DNA of 19,519 nucleotides from Sedimentibacter sp. (GTDB taxonomy: Bacteria; Bacillota; Clostridia; Tissierellales; Sedimentibacteraceae): assembly GCA_029256005.1 (NCBI GenBank), contig JAQSYS010000007.1:1-19519 (forward strand). The letters run 5' to 3'. Under the pieces are notes generated by a model. That model did no database searches, was not told where the DNA came from, and was given only the letters and a program-made list of their open reading frames with translations. The first letter of the stretch is position 1. Every line of letters begins with the position of its first letter. Made by a program: the position numbers and the translations under genes. Positions 1-7,441 of this stretch are shown piece by piece.

Positions 1-1
1 A

Positions 2-235
2 ACTAATGCTCAATTTGAAATTATGAAGTGCATTGATGATTATACCAGAACTTACGGCTATCCTCCTACATATAGGGAGATTGCAATATTAACAAATAGG
101 GATTCTGTAAGCACAATATATTGCCATGTAAAACTTTTAATAAAAAAGAACTATCTTAAAATGCAAGAACATAGCCCGCGTACAATAAAAATAATAAGTA
201 ATTATGATGAAACTCATATTAAACAACTGCATTAA
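2..235 (+). CDS. LexA-type winged-helix DNA-binding protein, 5' end outside window, no peptidase domain
   Basis: The visible frame is open to the left edge. The codons before the ATG at 23 read TNAQFEI, which continues the LexA N-terminal pattern (Q..I...I..Y....GYPP..REIA), so the true start lies upstream and the ATG at 23 is internal. GYPPTYREIA, then SVSTIYCHVKLLIKK and the turn at YLK, match the winged helix-turn-helix of LexA that binds SOS-type operators. LexA is usually about 200 residues and has a C-terminal Ser/Lys self-cleaving peptidase. Here a stop follows the DNA-binding domain, so the protein cannot be cleaved by the usual RecA-stimulated route. It may be a stand-alone regulator or a truncated LexA. 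It lies on the opposite strand to the phage late operon. The fold is a confident call; the regulatory role is inference. Confidence 0.75.
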   Translation, partial: TNAQFEIMKCIDDYTRTYGYPPTYREIAILTNRDSVSTIYCHVKLLIKKNYLKMQEHSPRTIKIISNYDETHIKQLH

Positions 236-261
236 AAAAAGACCAGGCATAATACCTGGTC
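234..261. terminator. Hairpin terminator after the LexA-like gene
   Basis: A perfect 7-bp stem (GACCAGG at 241-247, CCTGGTC at 255-261) with a 7-nt loop begins 5 bases after the stop codon. A run of seven A precedes it (234-240), so the T tract is best on the minus strand; the plus side has only ACTTTACT. It may act in both directions, and by position it most likely ends the LexA-like transcript. Confidence 0.6.
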
Positions 262-372
262 ACTTTACTATCCAATCTAACAACGCAAATAATTATTATA
301 AAAAGCATGTGAAAAGCTCAAAATTGCATGTTTGTTATTAAAAATTTAAGTAAATAATATTAAGGTGATACA

Positions 373-612
373 ATGAGAATTCTAAACAAGCCAGTCAAAG
401 TATTGGCTATTTTTAAAACAGACGGTAAAATCGAGCCGGTTCAGTTCACACTCGATGAAAAAGTTATTAGTATAGGCAAAATTGTAAAGTTTTATGAAGA
501 AAACTTGGTTGGAAATACTAGGTTAGTCTTTTTATGTGAGCAAAAGGAAAAGTACTTTTATGAATTAAAATATGAGCTGGATAGCAATAAGTGGTACCTA
601 TTTGTACAATAA
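373..612 (+). CDS. Small conserved protein of unknown function (79 residues)
   Basis: The start is supported by AAGGTG at 362-367, six bases before the ATG. The protein begins MRILNKPVKVLAIFKTDGK and ends with YELKYELDSNKWYLF, a basic, beta-rich small protein with no membrane segment or signal peptide. From memory, proteins with this opening and ending occur in Clostridia near LexA-like regulators and Y-family (UmuC/DinB-type) DNA polymerases. I did not check this, and no polymerase gene is visible here. It follows the LexA-like gene on the same strand after a terminator hairpin and a 110-base gap, so it may have its own promoter, though I see no convincing one. Function unknown. Confidence 0.7.
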   Translation: MRILNKPVKVLAIFKTDGKIEPVQFTLDEKVISIGKIVKFYEENLVGNTRLVFLCEQKEKYFYELKYELDSNKWYLFVQ

Positions 613-625
613 GAATATTATATGG

Positions 626-648
626 TATACCACCTGTCAGGTAGTATA
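626..648. repeat. 23-bp dyad, operator-like
   Basis: TATACCACCTG (626-636) and CAGGTAGTATA (638-648) are inverted copies around one central T, with 10 of 11 positions paired (mismatch at 631/643). A one-base loop cannot form an RNA hairpin, so a protein-binding dyad is the better reading. It lies just after the 79-residue gene and before the terminator. No binding protein is known. Confidence 0.4.
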
Positions 649-666
649 TAATTTAATATCAGAATC

Positions 667-695
667 GCCGGAGATTGATTACCTCCGGCTTTTTT
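667..695 (+). terminator. Rho-independent terminator of the plus-strand block
   Basis: A 7-bp G/C-rich stem (GCCGGAG 667-673, CTCCGGC 683-689) with a 9-nt loop is followed directly by six T (690-695). It ends the transcript of the 79-residue gene and faces the terminator of the late operon. Confidence 0.85.
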
Positions 696-701
696 CACAA
701 T

Positions 702-728
702 AAAAAAACCCGGACATTTTGTGTCCGG
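702..728 (-). terminator. Rho-independent terminator of the phage late operon
   Basis: Read on the minus strand, CCGGACA (728-722) and TGTCCGG (716-710) form a 7-bp stem with a 5-nt loop. A G and then a seven-T tract (708-702) follow. It lies about 50 bases after the last late gene, and no gene remains between them, so it ends the structural and lysis transcript. Confidence 0.85.
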
Positions 729-775
729 TTATAATCTTAAAGGCATCTTCACCTTTACAGATGCAGGATCATCTC

Positions 776-1153
776 CTACTGATTTTCTGTTTCAGATGTT
801 TCACCTAATAGTGCAACACCCTCCTGTAAAGCCAAATCTGTAAATAGTAAATTTTGAGCTTTGTTCAGTTCATACACGGCAGCTTCTATCAAGGCATCAA
901 GTTCATTATCGGTAATTGTAATGCCCTTGTCCTTAATAAACGCTAAAACATACTGCTTTCTATCATCCTTATTCAAAACATCTGATTTCTTAAGCTGTTC
1001 TGCAGCAGCTACAGCTACTTTAACCCACATCTGGACAATGCCCATTTTTTCAGTGCCTATTTTAGCTTTTACCCATGGTACAACAAAACCGGTCAGTACC
1101 AGGCCAAGAATTGATATTACAAGTGTTGCGATTTGATACATTAAATTGTTCAT
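776..1153 (-). CDS. Phage holin, LLH family
   Basis: The 125-residue protein has one N-terminal membrane segment (about residues 7-28) followed by a charged, soluble helical tail. The pattern AAAEQLKKSD..KDDRKQYVLAFIKDKG matches the LLH holin family (phage_holin_6 type). Such holins sit in the host membrane and help release the endolysin or trigger lysis. The start has a good ribosome site (AAAGGAG, about 6 bases upstream). It is the last gene of the late operon, 12 bases after the amidase gene. A second, different holin gene lies just before the amidase. Which one sets lysis timing cannot be told from sequence. Confidence 0.85.
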   Translation of the reverse strand: MNNLMYQIATLVISILGLVLTGFVVPWVKAKIGTEKMGIVQMWVKVAVAAAEQLKKSDVLNKDDRKQYVLAFIKDKGITITDNELDALIEAAVYELNKAQNLLFTDLALQEGVALLGETSETENQ

Positions 1154-1165
1154 AAATGCTCCTTT

Positions 1166-1900
1166 CTACTTCTCCAATAGTCTTTTCATGATAATTGTAT
1201 TTAGCCATACCAACTCATGAACTGTTATGGTTTTATTCTTTACTTTTGTTTCCCAATCTGCTGTGTTCAATATGCCTTTTTCACGCAATGTTTTCACATT
1301 TTCATACAGCATGTCCCATTGCCATTGCTCTGTTAACTGTAAAGCCATTTCGCACCTCTCATTAACATCATTTTTAAATTTAACCCACTCTTCAGGGTTA
1401 TTAACAAACCATCGGTGACAGTCCTTCCATCCAACAACTTCCTGGTGCAGCCATAAAGGCTTTTCTGCACCTACCAGGTCAAACTGTTGCATTAAATCGG
1501 CGACTCTATGTACCAGAGTTTTATATGTCTCATCAGTCATTTTCCCTGTCCAATCGATGTGTGTACATTCAATGCCATATGTGCAGTTGTTTGGATATGA
1601 TCCTAAGTATTTTATTGCTTCGTCAGTATATGGTTTTGTGCTGCCCACATGGTAAGCCATTTCATCAGCAGGAATATCAACTATAATACTGCCATCTAAA
1701 TCAATAATCTCATGTGCTGATCCATAACCGCTATTTCCTGATTTTCTATTTTCAAAGAAATTTCTATTAGCTGCAGCAGTAGAAAGTGGATTCGCTACCC
1801 AATGGATTACAATCCCTTTCACTTTTTTCAGCTTGATTCCTGGCCGTGAAAATTCATTTACAGTAAGTAAATTTTCTGTTACTTTATACTTTTGACTCAT
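1166..1900 (-). CDS. Endolysin: N-acetylmuramoyl-L-alanine amidase (Amidase_2 type)
   Basis: This is a zinc amidase that cuts the bond between MurNAc and L-alanine in host peptidoglycan at the end of infection. The domain spans about residues 20-170. The first zinc ligand is His33 in GIVIHWVAN; His152 and Cys161 in LHQEVVGWKDCHRW fit the other two, as in the T7 lysozyme fold. YGIECTH (108-114) is the conserved core strand. Residues 190-244 (WQWDMLYENVKTLREKGIL, then WLNTIIMKRLLEK) form a short helical tail seen in clostridial lysins, perhaps a wall-binding module. There is no signal peptide, so export depends on the holins. The ATG overlaps the preceding holin gene by 17 bases; an AAAGGAGG site lies somewhat far upstream (about 15 bases). 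Confidence 0.9.
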   Translation of the reverse strand: MSQKYKVTENLLTVNEFSRPGIKLKKVKGIVIHWVANPLSTAAANRNFFENRKSGNSGYGSAHEIIDLDGSIIVDIPADEMAYHVGSTKPYTDEAIKYLGSYPNNCTYGIECTHIDWTGKMTDETYKTLVHRVADLMQQFDLVGAEKPLWLHQEVVGWKDCHRWFVNNPEEWVKFKNDVNERCEMALQLTEQWQWDMLYENVKTLREKGILNTADWETKVKNKTITVHELVWLNTIIMKRLLEK

Positions 1901-2411
1901 TATCTGCTGTTTTAACCTCCTTTATGGTCCCATCTGCATTAATTCCTTCCTCTTCCAATATTTTTTCTTTTCTGTGCTTGACTATTGCAAGTAGCCACTT
2001 CACATCACTGCCGGCATCGTCAAGATTTTCAAGTATGGATTGGCACTCTCTTAAAAACAAAATAGAGTAAACAACCGTGCCGAGAAATGCTGCTACTCCG
2101 GCAACTGGTGATACCCTATAACTTAAACCAACCATTATGAAAATTATTAGATATGCAAATATTTTTCTTGATGTTCCCACCCACATACTATTACTGTTTA
2201 TATACTTGCCTCTTATGCTCTTCCATAGCCCGCCATGATGGACAGCAATTGAGTAATACTTTGTAATGATGTCTAGCACCATAACACCTACTACTGCACA
2301 AAATGCCGTCAAATATGAGCTCTCAGGAAATAGAACGTACATAACCGCACTTAAAAACAGGGCTGCTATTGGTTGCACGTTTTCAAATGCATTTTTTAAA
2401 TACTCATTCAA
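1884..2411 (-). CDS. Phage holin, phage_holin_4 (toxin secretion/lysis) family
   Basis: The 175-residue protein has several hydrophobic segments (about 12-31, 34-50, 85-101 and 103-121). It carries the family pattern AVVGVMVLDIITKYYS..., SRKIFAYLIIFIMVG and LFLRECQSILENL, and has a charged C-terminal tail. It forms pores in the host membrane that let the amidase reach the wall. It starts 12 bases after the Tal-like gene and overlaps the amidase gene. With the LLH holin it makes a holin-lysin-holin lysis cassette. Confidence 0.88.
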   Translation of the reverse strand: MNEYLKNAFENVQPIAALFLSAVMYVLFPESSYLTAFCAVVGVMVLDIITKYYSIAVHHGGLWKSIRGKYINSNSMWVGTSRKIFAYLIIFIMVGLSYRVSPVAGVAAFLGTVVYSILFLRECQSILENLDDAGSDVKWLLAIVKHRKEKILEEEGINADGTIKEVKTADNESKV

Positions 2412-2423
2412 TTCAACACCTCT

Positions 2424-4445
2424 CTATTGATTTGGTTGCCCAAATCTAATATTTTCATAATTTCTACGTTTTGCTTTTACTTCCCATCCGAATTTTATGT
2501 TATCACCTTTAACAACGAAATTAGTTGCATTGCGTTGCTCAATCCACACTCTGCCGTCACCATATGGCTGCAAAAACACTTGATAAGGCAAATCGGTATT
2601 AACACATGCAAGTAACTTTTCATCCAGTTTAATAACACATTCACTGTTTACAACTTCGTCTTCGCCTATGTCACCCAGGTATATATCTGCTGTTTCGTAT
2701 GCGCTGAAATCCAAATTACCGTATTGTTCAGTTTTAATTCTACAATTTTTAGTACCATCAACTGTAAAATTCCCATCAACTGAAACATTTCCATAAAATT
2801 CAACAATTCCAATACTAAAATCCATCCTGCTACTATATACTACCATTGGGGGATAACCGTCAACATGCCACAATTCCCATGCGGAAGTAGCACAATCAAT
2901 AATCACCTTAGAACCTTCAGCATTTGTTGGTGGCGGGTTATATCCTTTGCTTTCCCAATCAGCAAATGCCGGATATGATTCAATCCAGTCAAATGTACCT
3001 CCATACATTGAAATATTAACCCAGTTGTTTCCTAAACTAACCGCACCATTACCAAATTCTAGCCCCATGTGTGAATTATTGCTATTCAAACTAATAGTAT
3101 TTTCAGCTGGCTTATTTGGATTTGTAGCTTTGAACTCGTCGTAAAATTCCAATTCGCTTTGTAATATATTTTGTGGCAAACCTGATCTATAATTAATATT
3201 AAACTGCTGTAATGTATCTTTCTTTTTTATACTCAACACACCATTATCAAGCTTTATTTCCGCATCTGCATTGTCGGATGTAACGGTTGAGCCGGTTATA
3301 GTTACACCGTCGATATTTATAGCTGTTAATGTTCCGGTTGTTATTTCATTTGCTGATATGCTTTCCCCGGTTACAGCTGTTCGCCATATCCATTTTCCTG
3401 TATTGTCTTTTGCATTTGCAATTAGAATACCGCCGCTGCTTAGTAATATTACCCAGGTGCTTTCTACTTCAGTTGGCTGATTGTGTATCAATATGCCCCT
3501 GGTATCGAACGTTACATACCCTGTTTGTCCCTCTACAGTTTCAATTGCATCATTTAAAGTGCCTGACAATTTCTCTGCTATCAACTTCCCATGCTCATCA
3601 ATAACACCATTTACTTTGTCTGCAGTTGCTTTCGCAGTCTTTTTTATAGCTGCGATATTAGTGCTCAGGTCCTTGATTGGTTCACCTAATACAACTTTGC
3701 CATTCATCCCAGTAACAAGATCACGTTCCATGTCAATAATTCTGATATCAAGTTCAATGTTCAGGGCATCATCAACAACTCTTACAGTATCACCTAAATC
3801 ATAATATCCGAGTTCTTCAAGTTCACTGCCTTGTACAACATCAACCTCATAGCTTACAGTTCCTTCAACCTTGTCAATGGATCTTCTTACACGCTCCATA
3901 TTCTTGCCAAATCTGAAATCTGTACCTCTGTTCTGGCCAATCTGTTGTTTTAATGCTATGTCTTTCCGGAAGTATTCTATTTCCCCTCCCCAGATTATAG
4001 CAACTTGGTATAGTAAGCTTTTTATGTCTGTTTCAGACTGAACATCTATACTTGCAGTTGTAGTAACATCAGTCCCTGTGAAAGTAAAGCCACTGCCAGT
4101 TAACAAGTCATTCATGACATATATTGCAGCTCTATTCTGGTGCGTGAATGTCAATTTTGTTTGTTCTATCAAGTCATAGCTGATATGTTCACAGCTTACT
4201 GTAACCTTAAGCATATTATTAGAATCATGCTCATCATCAAGGGTAACAACCCTGAAGTAATCATTGTTGTATACTATTAGATTTGAGTCATCATAGAGAA
4301 ACTCAGTTTTCAACTCCTCAATAATTGCCACGAAATCAAGTACATATTCACCATTAATAACTTTGTGAACACTGGCACTCTCCAGGTTATTAAGATAGGC
4401 TAAAACAACACCGTCCTGATTAATTATTGTAAGTATATTACTCAC
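2424..4445 (-). CDS. Tal-like tail protein (prophage endopeptidase tail / minor structural protein)
   Basis: The N-terminal 250-270 residues match the phage minor structural protein family (the gp18/Tal-like baseplate hub): LTIINQDGVVLAYLNN, NGEYVLDFVA, VSCEHISYDLIEQ, then RSIDKVEGTVSYEVDVV. The middle (about 318-360) has the recurring GILIHNQPTEVESTWVILLSS segment that joins the hub to later domains. The C-terminal part (about 400-673) is beta-rich and unassigned; a peptidoglycan-cutting domain is not evident. It would form the tail tip below Dit and contact the host surface. The first codon is GTG with AGCAGGTG overlapping it, so the exact start is uncertain by a few codons. Normally this gene follows Dit directly; here a fibre cassette separates them. 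Confidence 0.82.
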   Translation of the reverse strand: MSNILTIINQDGVVLAYLNNLESASVHKVINGEYVLDFVAIIEELKTEFLYDDSNLIVYNNDYFRVVTLDDEHDSNNMLKVTVSCEHISYDLIEQTKLTFTHQNRAAIYVMNDLLTGSGFTFTGTDVTTTASIDVQSETDIKSLLYQVAIIWGGEIEYFRKDIALKQQIGQNRGTDFRFGKNMERVRRSIDKVEGTVSYEVDVVQGSELEELGYYDLGDTVRVVDDALNIELDIRIIDMERDLVTGMNGKVVLGEPIKDLSTNIAAIKKTAKATADKVNGVIDEHGKLIAEKLSGTLNDAIETVEGQTGYVTFDTRGILIHNQPTEVESTWVILLSSGGILIANAKDNTGKWIWRTAVTGESISANEITTGTLTAINIDGVTITGSTVTSDNADAEIKLDNGVLSIKKKDTLQQFNINYRSGLPQNILQSELEFYDEFKATNPNKPAENTISLNSNNSHMGLEFGNGAVSLGNNWVNISMYGGTFDWIESYPAFADWESKGYNPPPTNAEGSKVIIDCATSAWELWHVDGYPPMVVYSSRMDFSIGIVEFYGNVSVDGNFTVDGTKNCRIKTEQYGNLDFSAYETADIYLGDIGEDEVVNSECVIKLDEKLLACVNTDLPYQVFLQPYGDGRVWIEQRNATNFVVKGDNIKFGWEVKAKRRNYENIRFGQPNQ

Positions 4446-4457
4446 CTGCTTTCATAT

Positions 4458-4484
4458 AAAAAAGAGACCTTTTTCAAAGTCTCT
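4458..4484 (-). terminator. Terminator-like hairpin in the leader of the Tal-like gene
   Basis: On the minus strand, AGAGAC (4484-4479) pairs with GTCTCT (4468-4463), and TTT/AAA inside it can extend the stem past a bulged G. A T run (4463-4458) follows. It lies about 26 bases after the 49-residue gene and about 13 bases before the start of the Tal-like gene. It is inside the late operon, so it is probably a partial terminator or a remnant. Confidence 0.55.
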
Positions 4485-4510
4485 GGGCCACGAAATATTT
4501 CTTTTGTTGC

Positions 4511-4660
4511 CTAAGCTGCAGTTAACATCGCAGTCAATTCATCGTAATTTTCTTGTGTAATCCTGTTGTTAAGTAGGAACACATCAAGCTTTATTTGCAT
4601 GTCCTCTTTTGTACCATAAGTACCGTTTTGAATTACTTTTTTACAATAAATGTATGTCAT
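4511..4660 (-). CDS. Small phage protein, XkdX-like position (49 residues)
   Basis: This short gene begins at the ATG at 4660 (MTYIYCKKVIQNGTYGTKED) and ends ENYDELTAMLTAA with a TAG at 4511. A strong ribosome site (GGAAAGGAG) lies about 6 bases upstream, which makes it a convincing gene despite its size. Its length, the alternation of K/Y-rich start and 'ITQENYDEL' end, and its place after a fibre gene resemble the XkdX family of small tail-associated proteins. The similarity is by pattern and context only. The role is unknown, perhaps in fibre or baseplate assembly. Confidence 0.7.
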   Translation of the reverse strand: MTYIYCKKVIQNGTYGTKEDMQIKLDVFLLNNRITQENYDELTAMLTAA

Positions 4661-4675
4661 AACTTTTCTCCTTTC

Positions 4676-4969
4676 CTATATGCCTAATTCAAGAAGGCTT
4701 ATTCTATAATCCAAATCAATCAAGTAGTCAAATTCTGTTGGTTCCTGTGGCTGTTCAGATTCCTGTTCAATAATTGGCTCTACAACAGTTGCTTGTTCTC
4801 CCCATGTCTTACAAACTTCGATAAATACTGCTTCACCAAAGTCCGCAAGAAGTTCTTGCCTTCCAGTCGGTGTATTAATATAACATCTTCGCCACAGATT
4901 ACCTTGTTCATCAATTTTAGATAAATTTAATTGATTTATAGTTATTTCCGAAATATCAATATTCTCCAT
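4676..4969 (-). CDS. Small acidic protein of unknown function in the tail fibre cassette
   Basis: The 97-residue reading starts at the ATG at 4969, because the ribosome site AGGGAGG (4985-4979) lies 9 bases upstream. A GTG at 4978 overlaps that site and is unlikely to be used. The N-terminal half (MENIDISEITINQL, NLWRRCYINTPTGRQELLADFGE) looks like a compact domain. The C-terminal half is rich in Glu, Gln and Pro and ends FDYLIDLDYRISLLELGI, possibly a short helix. It overlaps the end of the 815-residue fibre gene through its ribosome site, which suggests coupled translation. It may be a fibre-associated or chaperone-like protein. I do not recognise a family. Confidence 0.7.
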   Translation of the reverse strand: MENIDISEITINQLNLSKIDEQGNLWRRCYINTPTGRQELLADFGEAVFIEVCKTWGEQATVVEPIIEQESEQPQEPTEFDYLIDLDYRISLLELGI

Positions 4970-4984
4970 AAATAGCACCCTCCC

Positions 4985-7432
4985 TTAATCAATCAAATAA
5001 TCTGCTGAACCATATAATGTTGAATTGCTTGCTAAATTCGAAGTAGTCAATGCCGAATAAGTTTTAGCACTTCCGCCTTGAGTAAGATATCCAAAGTTAG
5101 TACCACCCGATACATAACCGCTCAATTCAGTATAGCCTGTACCAAAAGTAATATTGTCATATCTACCAATTTTCATTGTAGCCATACCTACTATGCTTCC
5201 AGAGGACGCTGCAAAAGGCAACCCTTTTAATTGCACATTACCTGCCATAGCGGCATCTTTTGCTGTCATAGTTATTCCGAATTCAACGTGTACGAATTTT
5301 CCCATCTTATAGTATTTTCCAACCTGGGCACTATAAGTATTTGTTCCTGCTGTAGTCTGACCTGCAAGGATTGGCGTCCATGAACCCTCATCTGAATATA
5401 CAAACTTTTGCCAGTTTGACCACGTTCCATTATAACGTGTACGAATGTACATTTCACCTTGACGGCTGCTAGAAGAATTTATTATAGTAGCTCTTTGAAA
5501 TAATCTATCAAGACCAACTAAACCTGTATTATATACTTCGACAATGTATGTATTATCTGAGTCTGTTATAGGAGCACCATATCTTGTATAGCACAGATAT
5601 GTTTTTCCAGTGTCAACTACTGAGTCTAAATTTGTTGCATTTGCTAGGTATGCATATTCCTTTGTTATATCTTGTACAATTTTCATACTTTCAGAAATAA
5701 TTGTTTGACTTTCAATCAATCCATCAATTGCTGCCCCAACGTTTGTAGGATAACTAAACTCAGCACTTGTCTGAGGTGAAGATGTTGAAGTTATAGCAAC
5801 TTGACCACCTGGTTCAGCTATCAATGGCGCTGCGTTGGTATCAAGTATTTGAAGTGTTGCAAGTTGATAAATTATCTTTGTACCTGCAAGTGATGCTTGA
5901 GCTGCTGCTAAATTTGCATATGTGCCTTTTGAGACTATCACTTCTAATCTACTTGAATTAAATCTATGTTTTCCAACATTTGTAGTACTGTCAAACGTGC
6001 CTAAAGTATTATTCGCAGGAGTAGAAATAGGTGTCATTAATTTAGTTGCAACATTATCTGCTGTTCCTGCGTTTACTAAATCTGCAAAAGCATCCTCACC
6101 AATAAATATAACGTCAATATTGGTATATCCTGTATATAGTTGGTCGACATCTGTTAAAATTAATGTCTTTTCAGCAATCCTTTTAACATACTTTTCATCC
6201 TCTGTTATCTCATCATACACACCATTAGGAAGTTTATTCAATGTAATTGCTTTACCGTCTAACGTCTTGTATTCAATGTCAGTGCCTTTGTATGGTTCGT
6301 ATGATGTTGCAACTGTGCCCTCTTCAATTTGAAATGTATTTGCCAATGCGTCAAGATTAGCACTTGATGGGGAGCATCTTAAATATGCAGCATTTGCAGG
6401 AGCAATACTTGCTTTTGGTAAATTTGTTCCCCATACTTCACCCGATATATAATTTTTATTATTGTCATACCATGCAAGTCCAGCACTTCCTGAGCCCGCT
6501 GTAATATTAAAGTAATAAGTTGAACCACTTTTAACGGTGATATAGTCTGTTGCCATATAAGTTGCACTATTTCCAAGAGCACCTGTAGCAGCCAAAACAT
6601 AAGCACCAAGCGTAGCTTTGCTCTTATCAAACAAGTTCTTTCCACAGCTAACAGCCTTAATTCCTGTTGAGCCTTGTAGACTCTCAAAATATGTGCCAAA
6701 CAGCCTATCGCATGTCGCAAGGTCTGGCTCATTACCTGCGCCATAAATTGCTGTGAGGTCAACCATTCGTGCGTTTTTTGTGTAGACATTAGTCCAACCA
6801 CTAGAACGTCTATCCTGCACATTAAACATAGCCGAAGATGATTTTGTGGTTGTACTTGTGAATAGCTTAGATAGTTTTTCATATTGATTACTCCCGGTAT
6901 GGTATGTTAACACTTCCGTACTAGAGTAACTATCATTCAAACACACGCTGTTGCTATCACTTTTAACATCAATACTTGCATAATACTTATGTCCTGCTAT
7001 CTCAGATAAACCGTATGAGTAGACATTCCCATATTGAGCTGATGCTAACATTGTAAGTACATTACCACTCACAGACCTCGTTGCATTGCTTGTACTCCAA
7101 TTGTCTGTAGTTGCAAAGTTACCATTCTTAATCATATTTACAGCACTCATGCCTTTTAACTTCACGTCAAGTTTTCCACGTTTTGCTGTTGTTGGTATGT
7201 TGTTTACTGTGTTGTAGTTTGCTGCGATTGTTTGTGCTTCTATTGTTCCTATTTGGGTATCCAAATCGTTAATTTGTGCCCTAATATCTGAGTGAGCTGT
7301 GACGTCAATATTATGTGCTTCAACATCACCGCTATTATTTAAAGCTTCTTCTATTGCTGTAAAATTTCTTCCGCATCTATAGAGGTTTTCTTTGCCTGTC
7401 AAGGCGCCTAAAATCTTTTCTAATGTTATCAT
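4985..7432 (-). CDS. Tail fibre / receptor-binding protein with carbohydrate-binding-like modules
   Basis: Read in order: an N-terminal attachment region (1-98) with GDVEAHNIDVTAHSDIRAQI, typical of phage fibre starts; a first lectin-like module (about 99-255) opening MIKNGNFATTDNW and ending in LTAIYGAGNEPDLATCDRLF; a second (about 263-382) from KNLFDKSKATLG to FQIEEGTVATSYEPY, the usual ending of phage carbohydrate-binding domains; a linker to about 590; a pyocin-knob-like domain (about 598-680, NLDSVVDTGKTYLC to WSNWQKF); and a C-terminal beta domain from SWTPIL. This supports binding to host wall polysaccharide. The gene starts with an ideal AAGGAGG site that overlaps the end of the Dit gene. 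Being between Dit and the Tal-like gene is not the usual order. Confidence 0.8.
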   Translation of the reverse strand: MITLEKILGALTGKENLYRCGRNFTAIEEALNNSGDVEAHNIDVTAHSDIRAQINDLDTQIGTIEAQTIAANYNTVNNIPTTAKRGKLDVKLKGMSAVNMIKNGNFATTDNWSTSNATRSVSGNVLTMLASAQYGNVYSYGLSEIAGHKYYASIDVKSDSNSVCLNDSYSSTEVLTYHTGSNQYEKLSKLFTSTTTKSSSAMFNVQDRRSSGWTNVYTKNARMVDLTAIYGAGNEPDLATCDRLFGTYFESLQGSTGIKAVSCGKNLFDKSKATLGAYVLAATGALGNSATYMATDYITVKSGSTYYFNITAGSGSAGLAWYDNNKNYISGEVWGTNLPKASIAPANAAYLRCSPSSANLDALANTFQIEEGTVATSYEPYKGTDIEYKTLDGKAITLNKLPNGVYDEITEDEKYVKRIAEKTLILTDVDQLYTGYTNIDVIFIGEDAFADLVNAGTADNVATKLMTPISTPANNTLGTFDSTTNVGKHRFNSSRLEVIVSKGTYANLAAAQASLAGTKIIYQLATLQILDTNAAPLIAEPGGQVAITSTSSPQTSAEFSYPTNVGAAIDGLIESQTIISESMKIVQDITKEYAYLANATNLDSVVDTGKTYLCYTRYGAPITDSDNTYIVEVYNTGLVGLDRLFQRATIINSSSSRQGEMYIRTRYNGTWSNWQKFVYSDEGSWTPILAGQTTAGTNTYSAQVGKYYKMGKFVHVEFGITMTAKDAAMAGNVQLKGLPFAASSGSIVGMATMKIGRYDNITFGTGYTELSGYVSGGTNFGYLTQGGSAKTYSALTTSNLASNSTLYGSADYLID

Positions 7433-7441
7433 ACAACCTCC

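Noticed and set aside
332..360. TTGTTA, 17 bases, TAATAT as a promoter for the 79-residue gene
   Set aside because: Matches are weak (4 of 6 each) and transcription would start within the ribosome site. Not convincing.
729..775. A possible tiny gene between the last holin and the terminator (AAAGGTG before ATG CCT TTA AGA TTA TAA)
   Set aside because: Only five codons follow the ATG. The protein-like frame before it has no start codon, so nothing can be supported.
5922..6332. 136-codon plus-strand frame opposite the fibre gene
   Set aside because: Antisense shadow with no ribosome site or recognisable domain. The same applies to the other plus-strand frames between 861 and 18712.
6379..6882. 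167-codon minus-strand frame inside the 815-residue fibre gene
   Set aside because: It lies wholly within the fibre gene in another frame, has low-complexity Leu/Gln/Val content and no ribosome site. It is a shadow.
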